Of a DNA stretch of 64,000 bases, positions 47,879 through 55,104 are shown one piece after another. This DNA is from Streptomyces sp. C10-9-1 (lineage in GTDB: Bacteria; Actinomycetota; Actinomycetes; Streptomycetales; Streptomycetaceae), in contig NZ_JANHKP010000005.1 of NCBI RefSeq assembly GCF_024497955.1, positions 248,001 through 312,000 of the forward strand, read 5' to 3'. The notes under the pieces are model-generated. The model saw only the letters and a program-made list of their open reading frames with translations, was not told the origin of the DNA and did not search any database. Both the position numbers and the translations under genes were made by a program. Position 1 is the stretch's first letter. Each line of letters starts with the position of its first letter.

Positions 47879-48367
47879 CTACGGCTCGCACGCCACGCCG
47901 TCGTCATCGCGGTCGAGATGCGGTGCATACCCAGGCTCGCCCCGGAAGAGCGGTGCGGCCCCGGCCGCCCGCGCCTCGTCGCAGTTGTCGTAATACACGT
48001 CCGGTGCCGGTTCCTCACTCGTCGTCTCGGGCGCGGCGGTCGTCGTCTCCTGTGTCGGTGAGGGTGTCGCTGGCTCGGGCGATGCGGGCGACGGAGTCGT
48101 TGTGGGCGTGGGCGTCACCTGCTCGGGTGGCCGCGCTGAGGGCCGTTGAAGGGGATCCGGGTCCGGGGAGTCCGATACGGCCGGCGGCGGCGTCACCGGC
48201 GGCACCGCGGGCTCTTCGCCGACACCGAGCGCGCCGAGGATCAGGCCGAGAACGAGGAACGACACCAGCAGTGCCCCAGCAGTGGCCAGGGTCCGGCGCA
48301 CCCAGCCCCACGCCGCCCACCGCCGCCGCAACCGCCACACCGGGCCCCGCCTGCCACCGCCTGCCAT
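47879..48367 (-). CDS. Membrane-anchored excalibur-domain protein
   Basis: A 162-aa protein. A basic N-terminus and a single transmembrane helix (ATAGALLVSFLVLGLILGAL, residues 28-47) precede a Pro/Thr/Ser-rich stalk (about 55-120). A C-terminal excalibur calcium-binding motif follows: YYDNCDEARAAGAAPL then DRDDDGVACE. Such proteins display a small Ca-binding domain outside the membrane; some are linked to DNA uptake or nucleases. It lies inside the repeat-flanked island. Confidence 0.85.
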   Translation of the reverse strand: MAGGGRRGPVWRLRRRWAAWGWVRRTLATAGALLVSFLVLGLILGALGVGEEPAVPPVTPPPAVSDSPDPDPLQRPSARPPEQVTPTPTTTPSPASPEPATPSPTQETTTAAPETTSEEPAPDVYYDNCDEARAAGAAPLFRGEPGYAPHLDRDDDGVACEP

Positions 48368-48531
48368 CTCGACTCCAGCCGCTCGATACTCCCGCTTTCA
48401 GTGCATCACCAGCGCCCCAGCCACGCACGTCGGTGGCAGGGGTGGACTAGGAACTCCCTTAACAGATCACTGACGGAGAGATCGCAGGACCTGCTGGTGG
48501 CGACGAAAGCGCTGCCTGGGACGATGCGCCT

Positions 48532-48707
48532 GTGAGCTACGACCTTGCTGTGCGGAACGGCAGCCGTCCATCGGCAACCGTGCTGCGAGCTCGACGTGTG
48601 ACGAGCTCTACGAGCGCTGCCTGAAGTCGGACGATAGAGCCGGGGCAGTATCCGAGTACGCCGCTGCACTGGCCCGCGAGCACGGACTGGTCTGCTTCGA
48701 TCCGTAG
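48532..48707 (+). pseudogene. Frameshifted SYDLAV-type hypothetical gene
   Basis: The frame starts GTG with MSYDLAVRNGSRPS, the typical start of a Streptomyces family of small proteins. The expected continuation CDELYERCLKSDDRAGAVSEY and the natural end ALAREHGLVCFDP lie in another frame starting near 48597. A frameshift around 48570-48597 therefore breaks the gene. Confidence 0.55.
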
Positions 48708-48740
48708 GGAGAGTACCTTCGGCCGTGAGCTGCCTGTTCT

Positions 48741-48860
48741 TCAGCGAGCGGACCAGAGGAAGATGTCCGCGATGAGGAGACCATCACGGTAGACGGCGGC
48801 GGTCGTCTCACAGCGGGTGGCCAGGCCACGCCAATCCCTGAGGCGGTTGGGGAGTTTCTT
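48741..48860 (-). pseudogene. C-terminal remnant of an IS5-family transposase
   Basis: The minus strand reads PNRLRDWRGLATRCETTAAV then YRDGLLIADIFLWSAR and a stop, the characteristic C-terminus of IS5-type transposases of streptomycetes. The upstream catalytic part is missing. Confidence 0.65.
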
Positions 48861-48906
48861 ATGGATCACTGGACGACTACCGAGGTACTGATGATGTGAT
48901 GGATCC

Positions 48907-49218
48907 ATGCGACCTGGGCACTGTCTGACCAGGAACCACAGCGAGGTGTGGCACGACCGTGCGCTGCCGTCGGGCACTGAGCGGATCGGGTTCTGGACGG
49001 TGCTGCGTGGCTCTCTCCTGCCGGTCCTTGTCTGGACTGGGGTGGCATGCTTCATGTACTTCGTCTCCGACCCGATCGCAACCACGGTCCTCGGCGGACT
49101 CTCCGCCTTGTCGTTCAGCGTGGGATTCGCGCTGCGCCGCAGGGAAAAGCACTCTGTTCGCTGCAGCGCCTACGGTTCGCCGGGCGGAGTACTCGACACG
49201 TCCATGGCCGGGTTCTGA
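48907..49218 (+). CDS. Small membrane protein of the island
   Basis: A 103-aa protein with two hydrophobic segments (WTVLRGSLLPVLVWTGVACF, then TTVLGGLSALSFSVGFAL) followed by a basic RRREK. Codon bias supports translation. The ATG at 48907 is the first in frame; a later start is possible. No family recognised. Confidence 0.55.
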   Translation: MRPGHCLTRNHSEVWHDRALPSGTERIGFWTVLRGSLLPVLVWTGVACFMYFVSDPIATTVLGGLSALSFSVGFALRRREKHSVRCSAYGSPGGVLDTSMAGF

Positions 49219-49253
49219 GCGTTGCGGGGCGGGCGCCTGCCATTGTCCTGAGC

Positions 49254-49441
49254 ATGTTCACCGACGCCCCGTGGGCGCCCGAATCGAGCCCCTGCTGCCG
49301 GACCGGGCTCCGCCCGAGGAGGGCGTTCCTCAACGGCATCTGCCTGAGCCAACCCGGCGGCGAACGCACGTGCCCAGGTCCCGTCAACCGGCGCTGCATC
49401 CCCACCCGCTACGAGAAGACCTCCACCGTCGGCCTCGCCGG
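49254..49441 (+). pseudogene. Deleted and frameshifted IS5-like transposase fused to the paaK repeat
   Basis: The N-terminal signature MFTDAPWA continues in another frame as RIEPLLPDRAPPEE, the usual start of IS5-type transposases. After a large internal deletion the C-terminal-like TRYEKTSTVGLAGL appears and then runs in frame into the PaaK tail ERSAGKIRRVVDLRD at the right repeat. The junction coincides with the repeat edge. Confidence 0.6.
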
Positions 49442-49551
49442 GCTCGAACGCTCGGCGGGCAAGATCCGGCGCGTCGTCGACCTGCGCGACGCGCCGGGGT
49501 CCTGAACACGGGAAGGCGGCGGCCTGCCGATACTGGTGGGCGGGTGGCCGC
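49442..49551. repeat. Right copy of the 110-bp direct repeat
   Basis: Identical to 45944-46053. It carries the terminal 21 sense codons and stop of paaK without the rest of the gene. The attR-like edge; chromosomal DNA resumes at 49552. Confidence 0.95.
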
Positions 49552-49662
49552 GGCGCGCGCCGGGGCGGCGGGGCCGGTCCGCGTCGCAGGCGGGCGGGTG
49601 GCACCGTGCGCGGCCCGCAGTCGGCCGGGCGCGTCCGCCCGGCCCCGCCGAAGGAGGACCAC

Positions 49663-49977
49663 GTGCCCGAGCAGCCGACCCGCCCCGCGGTGGCCGCGTT
49701 CGTCGAGGCGCTGAACGCCGGTGACAGAACCGCGTTCCGCGCCGCCCTGACGGACGACGCCACGATGGCGGACGACGGGACCGAACGCGATCTGGAGGCC
49801 TGGACGGAGAAGGAGATCTTCTCCTCGAACGGCCGTCTGGAGGTGGAGAGCGTCTCCCCCGACGGGCTGTCGCTCACGGCCCGGTACACCAACTCCACCT
49901 GGGGCAGCATGCGCACCTCGTGGCGGTTCACCGTGTCCGACGGGAGGATCAGCCGCTTCGAGACCGGCCAGGCCTGA
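49663..49977 (+). CDS. NTF2-like (SnoaL/DUF4440-type) protein
   Basis: A 104-aa cone-barrel protein of the nuclear-transport-factor-2 fold: VAAFVEALNAGDRTAFRAAL then TDDATMADDGTERDLEAW and a final strand SWRFTVSDGRISRFETGQA. Such proteins can be cyclases, isomerases or ligand binders. The start is a GTG at 49663 with an AAGGAGG site 6 nt upstream. Before the island inserted it was probably the gene directly downstream of paaK. Confidence 0.85.
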   Translation: MPEQPTRPAVAAFVEALNAGDRTAFRAALTDDATMADDGTERDLEAWTEKEIFSSNGRLEVESVSPDGLSLTARYTNSTWGSMRTSWRFTVSDGRISRFETGQA

Positions 49978-49990
49978 CGCGCCCGCCCCG

Positions 49991-50021
49991 GCCGGTCCGG
50001 CGGGCACCCCGCCGGACCGGC
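49991..50021. terminator. 14-bp stem bidirectional terminator
   Basis: GCCGGTCCGGCGGG (49991-50004) pairs perfectly with 50008-50021 around a CAC loop. It separates the convergent genes ending at 49977 and 50022 and touches the latter's stop codon. Confidence 0.8.
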
Positions 50022-51185
50022 TCAGGGGCTGATGGCCAGGAAGACGAAGGCCGCCAGGATCGACAGGTGGACACCCCCCTGGAGCAGGGTGGCCCGGCCG
50101 GGGACGACCGTCAGGGCGCCGGTGACCACCGTCAGCGCCAGCAGGACCATATGGGTGGCCGTCAGACCGAGCACGAGAGGGCCGTCCAGCCAGACGGTGG
50201 CGACGGCGATGACGGGGATGGTCAGGCCGATACTGGCCATGGCGGACCCGAGCGCCAGGTTGAGGCTCTGCTGGACCCGGCCCCGGCGGGCGGCGCGGAC
50301 GGCGGCCAGCGCCTCCGGGAGCAGCACCAGCAGCGCGATCACGATGCCGACCACGGCCTGGGGCAGGCCCGCGGAGGCCACGGCGGACTCGATCGTCGGC
50401 GACACGGCCTTGGCGTCGCCGACGACGGCCACCAGAGACACCACCAGCAGGGCCAGGCTGGCGGCGGCCGCCGACCGCGAGGGCACGCCGGCGTGGTCCT
50501 CCTCCGTCTCCGCGGGGCCCTCCGCCGTCTCCGCGGGGTCGGCGGCCGGCTCGCGCCCGCCGGTGACCTGCTCGCGCTCGTGGGTGACCGGCAGGAAGTG
50601 CTCGCGGTGGCGAACGGTCTGCATGGTGACGAACAGCGCGTAGAGGGCCAGCGAGGCGACCGCGGCGAAGGCGAGCTGCCCGGTGGAGAACTCGGGCCCC
50701 GGCCTGCTGGTGGTGAAGGTCGGCAGCACCAGGCTGAGGGTGGCGAGGGTGGCGACCGTGGCGAGCGCGGCGCCGGAGCCCTCCGCGTTGAACACCGCGA
50801 GGCGCCTGCGCAGCGCGGCCGTGAGCAGGGACAGGCCGACGATCCCGTTGCAGGTGATCATGACCGCCGCGAAGACGGTGTCGCGGGCCAGCGTGGCGCC
50901 CTTCGGGCCGCCGTCGACCATCAGGGTGACGATGAGCGCGACTTCGATGACGGTGACGGCGACGGCGAGCACCAGCGAGCCGAACGGCTCGCCGACGCGG
51001 TGCGCGACGACCTCGGCGTGGTGCACGGCCGCCAGCACCGCCCCGGCGAGGAACACCGCGACCACCGCGACGGCGGCACCGGGCAGGGTCCGACCCCAGC
51101 TGAGCACGAGGGCGACCACCGCGAGCACCGGGACCCAGTCCGGCCACCGGCGCACCGCCACCGTCCTGATCTTCGTCACGCCCAT
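50022..51185 (-). CDS. Calcium/cation:proton antiporter (CaCA family)
   Basis: A 387-aa integral membrane protein with about eleven hydrophobic segments. It carries the two inverted alpha-repeat signatures of the CaCA family: VIEVALIVTLM with VFAAVMITCNGIVGLSLL in the first half, and LPEALAAVRAARRGRVQQSLNLALGSAMASIGLT in the second, listed here in parts. A charged cytoplasmic loop with TAEGPAETEEDH sits between. It resembles ChaA-type Ca2+(Na+)/H+ exchangers. ATG at 51185. Confidence 0.9.
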   Translation of the reverse strand: MGVTKIRTVAVRRWPDWVPVLAVVALVLSWGRTLPGAAVAVVAVFLAGAVLAAVHHAEVVAHRVGEPFGSLVLAVAVTVIEVALIVTLMVDGGPKGATLARDTVFAAVMITCNGIVGLSLLTAALRRRLAVFNAEGSGAALATVATLATLSLVLPTFTTSRPGPEFSTGQLAFAAVASLALYALFVTMQTVRHREHFLPVTHEREQVTGGREPAADPAETAEGPAETEEDHAGVPSRSAAAASLALLVVSLVAVVGDAKAVSPTIESAVASAGLPQAVVGIVIALLVLLPEALAAVRAARRGRVQQSLNLALGSAMASIGLTIPVIAVATVWLDGPLVLGLTATHMVLLALTVVTGALTVVPGRATLLQGGVHLSILAAFVFLAISP

Positions 51186-51489
51186 GCAGGCCAGGCTGCC
51201 AGCGCCGGGCCTCCGGCGCGCGCCGGGACCGGGGGCGCGGGCCCCGTCCGGGACCCGGTGGCGGGCGCGGGGAGCGGGTCGCCGGGTGCGGGCGGCCGGG
51301 ACCTTCCGCCGGCCGTCCCGCCGCGCGGTGCGCCGCCGTGTCCGCGGCGTGCGGCCGGTGCCCGGAGCGGAGTTCCGGTCACCCGAGGACGCCCGGCTCC
51401 CGGCGCGTGGTTGACAGTGGCCGTCCGCCGGAAGGACAGTGCCACGTGTCGCGGCCCCCCGAAGGACTCCTTCCGGAAGGATTCCGAGC

Positions 51490-53327
51490 ATGACCGCCGG
51501 TACACCGGACGCAGGGAGCAGCCCGATCGGCAGACGAGGAGTGGGGAAGGGGGCCCTCGCCCTGGGCGGCGCCCTGGCGCTCGCCTGCGCACCGTTCGCG
51601 GGAACGGCGGCAGGCGCCCCGGGGGGCGGTTCCGCCTCCGGTGCGTCCGGCCCGCCGCCCGCCTCCGGTGCCGGGCGCGGGCCGGTCCTGCGCCACGGGA
51701 CACCCGAGCGGCGGGACTGCTCGCGCCGCACCTCGCGCGGTTGGCCGAGGACGCCACGCGGTTCCTGGACCCCTCCCCCGACCGTCCCTGGTACGCGGGG
51801 GCCGTCCTGCTCGCGGGCCGCGGCGGGACGGTGGCCCTGCACCGGGCCCTCGGCTGGGCGGTGCGCTACGCGGCCTACGACGAGGTGACGGACACCGGTG
51901 TGGAACTGCCGGCCGCCGAGCGGATCCCGATGCGCGAGGACACGGTCTTCGACCTGGCCTCGCTCTCCAAACTGTTCACCTCGGTCCTGGCCGTGCAGCA
52001 GATCGAGAGGGGTGCGCTGGGCCTGGAGGAGCGGGTCGCGCGGCGGCTGCCGGAGTTCGGGCGGTCCGGCAAGGAGGCCGTCACGGTGCGGCAGCTGCTC
52101 ACGCACACCTCCGGGCTGCGGTCCTGGATCCCCTTCCACCGGGAGCCGACGCGGGAGGCCCGCCTCGAACTGCTGTGGCGGGAGGCCCCGGTCGGCGCGC
52201 CCGGGTCCCGCTACCTGTACTCCGACCTGAACCTCATCACGCTCCAGCTCCTGCTGGAGGAGGTCACCGGCCGCGGTCTCGACGCACTGCTCCACGACGG
52301 GATCACCGCCCCGCTCGGGATGCACCGCACCCGGTTCAACCCTCCGGCCGCGTGGCGGCCGGAGATCGCCGCGACGGAGGACGCCCGGCCGCCGTGGTCC
52401 GGCCTGGATCGCGGCATGGTGTGGGGCGAGGTGCACGACGAGAACGCCTACGCCTTCGGCGGGGTGGCGGGTCACGCGGGGGTCTTCTCCACCGCCTGGG
52501 ACCTCGCGGTGCTGGCCCGCACCCTGCTCAACGGCGGCGCCTACGGCCGCAGCCGGATCCTCGCCGCCTCCTCGGTCGAGCTGATGTTCACGGACTTCAA
52601 CACCGGCTTCCCCGGGGACGGGCACGGGCTGGGCTTCGAGCTCTACCAGCACTGGTACATGGGGGCGATGGCCACCCCGCGGACCGCGGGCCACACCGGC
52701 TTCACCGGCACGAGCATCGTGCTCGACCCGGACAGCGACTCCTTCCTGATCGTCCTCGGCAACTCCGTCCACCCGGTGCGCCGCTGGCGCTCGGGCAGCG
52801 CCCCGAGGGTCGCGGCGGCCGACGCCATGGCCCGTGCGGTCCCGGTGCGCCCCGCCCGCGGCCGGACCGCGTACTTCGCGGGGATGGCGAGCGGCACGAC
52901 GGCCACCCTCGCCCTGCCCGCGCTCGGCCCGGGCGCGCGCACCCTGCACTGCGCGCTGTGGTGGGACACGGAGCCCGGCGCGGACGCGTGCTTCCTGGAG
53001 GCCTCGGCGGACGGCGGGGGCACCTGGGACCCGGTCCCCTTCACCGCGCGGGCGCCGGACGGCGGGTGCCACCGGTACCCCGGCGGTGCGGTCGGCGGGT
53101 GGTCGGGCCGCCGCTGGCACCGCCTGTCGGCGGACCTGTCCGGGTGGCGCGGGGCACCGCTTGTGCTGCGCTGGCGCTGCACCACCGACGGGCGGTACGT
53201 GGGACGCGGGGTGTACGTGGACGGCATCCGGGTGGTCGGCGAACGGGGGCGGCGCCTCTTCGACGCGTCACGCCCCCGGGACGCGGCGAGGATCGCCGCG
53301 GACGGCTGGACGGCGTCGCCGGACTGA
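51490..53327 (+). pseudogene. Frameshifted secreted serine hydrolase (beta-lactamase/transpeptidase-like)
   Basis: The signal peptide (MTAGTPDAGSSPIGRRGVGK then GALALGGALALACAPFAG) lies in one frame up to RHGTPERR, while the catalytic domain AGLLAPHLARLAEDATRFLD onward lies in another. Adding one G near 51709-51714 would restore a single reading frame. The domain has the SxxK motif SLSK, the YSD motif and GHTGFTG, and a C-terminal beta-sandwich region. A true 1-nt deletion or an assembly error in a G-run are both possible; if the frame is restored the protein is about 612 aa and exported. Confidence 0.75.
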
Positions 53328-53411
53328 CGCCGCCTCGCCTCCGCCGCTGGCTCGCGGCGCTCGGCCGGTGGCCGCCGGCGGGGGGCGGCCCGGCACCCGG
53401 GGGGCACGGGG

Positions 53412-54959
53412 TCAGCGGCCGAGGACCGCCATCGCCGCGTTGTGCCCCGGGACGCCGCTGACCCCGCCGCCGCGGACCGCGCCCGCCCCGCACAGGAGGA
53501 TGTTGGGATGCGCCGTCTCCACGCCCCACCGGCCGGCGTCCGCCTCGTCGGCCGCGTACGGCCAGGACAGGTCGCGGTGGAAGATGTGGCCGCCCGGCAG
53601 CCGCAGTTCGCGTTCGAGTTCCTGGGGGGTGCGGACCTCGATGCACGGCGCGCCGTCGGCGTCGCGGGCCAGGCAGTCGGCGAGCGGTTCGGCGAGGTGG
53701 CCGTCGAGTTCGGCGAGCGTGGCGGCCAGCAGGCGGTCCCGTACGGTGTCGTGGTCCTCCGTGAAGAGCCGGGCCGGGGTGTGCAGTCCGAACAGGGTCA
53801 GGGTGTGGTGGCCCTCGGCGGCGAGCCGGGGGTCCAGGATGGTCGGATCGGTCAGGGAATGGCAGTAGATCTCCGACGGGGGCGCGGTGGGCGGCGTCCC
53901 CGCGGCGGCCTCGCGGTAGGCGGTGGCCAGTTGCCCGTACCCCTCGGAGACGTGGAAGGTTCCGGCGAAGGCGTCCGTGCTCGCCACGGCGGTGTCGCGC
54001 AGCCGGGGCAGGCGCCTGAGCAGCATGTTGACCTTCAGCTGGGCCCCCTCGGGCCGCTGACCGGGCGGAAGCGGCTCCTCGCCCAGCAGCCCGGCCAGTT
54101 CCTGCGGGGAGGCGCCCACCAGGACGTGCCGGGCCCCGACCCGGCCCTCGGCCTGCCCGGCGCGGAAGGCGACCTCGGCCCGGGTCCCGTCCGTGGAGAT
54201 GCCCGTGGCCTCGTGCCCGGTGGCGAGTTCCGCACCGCCCGCCCGTGCGGCCCGCGCCAGGGCGTCGGTCAGGGCGCCCATCCCGCCCACGGGAACGTCC
54301 CAGTCCCCGGTTCCGCCGCCGATCACGTGGTAGAGGAAGCAGCGGTTCTGGCGCAGCAGGGGGTCGTGGGCGTCGGCGAAGGTCCCGATCAGCGCGTCCG
54401 TGAGGACCACACCGCGTACCAGGTCGTGGCGGAAGCGCCGCTCGATCTCCACACCGATCGGGTTCTCGAACAGGGCCGCCCACGCGGCGTCGTCTCCGAT
54501 GCGGGAGCGCAGTGCCTTCGCGGTCGGCAGCGGCCGGGTGAGGGTGGGGAAGACGGCCTCGGCGACCCTGCGGGTCATGCCGTGGAACTCGCGCCAGGCG
54601 GTGTACTCGCGTTCGCCGCCGGTCAGGCGGGAGAAGGAGTCCGCGGTGCCGGGCCCGCCGACCAGGAGGCCTCCGCCGCCGTGGGGCGTGTAGGAGGAGA
54701 CGGTCCGCTTGCGCACGGCGAAGGACAGCCCCAGGTCGCGGACGATGTGGGCGGGCAGCAGGGAGACCAGGTACGAGTAGCGGGAGAGCCTCGCGCCGAC
54801 CCCGGCGAACGGGCGGGTCGAGACGGCGGCTCCGCCGGTGCTGCCGCGCCGTTCGAGCAGCAGGACGGAGCGTCCCGCGCGGGCGAGGTAGGCGGCGGCG
54901 ACGAGGCCGTTGTGGCCGCCGCCGACGATGACGGCGTCGTACGAGGCGAGTGCGGGCAT
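53412..54959 (-). CDS. NAD(P)/FAD oxidoreductase, phytoene dehydrogenase-related
   Basis: A 515-aa flavoprotein. The N-terminal FAD turn is AVIVGGGHNGLVAAAYLARA followed by LLLERRGSTGG, and the C-terminal FAD signature is NILLCGAGAVRGGGVSGVPG. It belongs to the phytoene-desaturase/carotenoid-isomerase group that includes human PYROXD2. No carotenoid genes are adjacent, so it need not act on carotenoids. ATG at 54959. Confidence 0.9.
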   Translation of the reverse strand: MPALASYDAVIVGGGHNGLVAAAYLARAGRSVLLLERRGSTGGAAVSTRPFAGVGARLSRYSYLVSLLPAHIVRDLGLSFAVRKRTVSSYTPHGGGGLLVGGPGTADSFSRLTGGEREYTAWREFHGMTRRVAEAVFPTLTRPLPTAKALRSRIGDDAAWAALFENPIGVEIERRFRHDLVRGVVLTDALIGTFADAHDPLLRQNRCFLYHVIGGGTGDWDVPVGGMGALTDALARAARAGGAELATGHEATGISTDGTRAEVAFRAGQAEGRVGARHVLVGASPQELAGLLGEEPLPPGQRPEGAQLKVNMLLRRLPRLRDTAVASTDAFAGTFHVSEGYGQLATAYREAAAGTPPTAPPSEIYCHSLTDPTILDPRLAAEGHHTLTLFGLHTPARLFTEDHDTVRDRLLAATLAELDGHLAEPLADCLARDADGAPCIEVRTPQELERELRLPGGHIFHRDLSWPYAADEADAGRWGVETAHPNILLCGAGAVRGGGVSGVPGHNAAMAVLGR

Positions 54960-55104
54960 GGGCCGGACCCTAGCGGTTCGCGGCACGCCCGGCGACGGTG
55001 CCGGGCGGCGCCGCTGTCCGGATTCCGGCGGCCCGGGCGGACCGGCGCGCACCGGGCACGGCGCGGGGCGGGGCGGGGTCAGCGGAGCCGGGCGCGGGCC
55101 GGGG

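Larger units (their letters stand above)
46054..49441. mobile_element. 3.4-kb island flanked by the paaK 3'-end repeats
   Basis: DNA between the two 110-bp direct repeats. It is visibly lower in GC, has weaker codon bias, and contains transposase remnants, a frameshifted gene, an SMI1/KNR4 protein, an excalibur protein and a small membrane protein. No integrase, relaxase or replication gene is recognisable. The structure fits a decayed integrative element that targeted the end of paaK; a duplication followed by insertions is the alternative. Confidence 0.65.

Noticed and set aside
45944..49551. Interpretation of the 110-bp repeats as terminal repeats of one IS
   Set aside because: The repeats are direct, include the end of paaK, and enclose remnants of different transposase families, so they are not IS inverted ends.
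49920..51489. An N-terminal extension of about 520 codons to the serine hydrolase frame
   Set aside because: This stretch is antisense to the cation antiporter and has shadow-frame composition; the real signal peptide is in another frame at 51490.
53412..54959. Carotenoid biosynthesis cluster
   Set aside because: The oxidoreductase resembles phytoene dehydrogenases but no phytoene synthase, GGPP synthase or cyclase gene is nearby.
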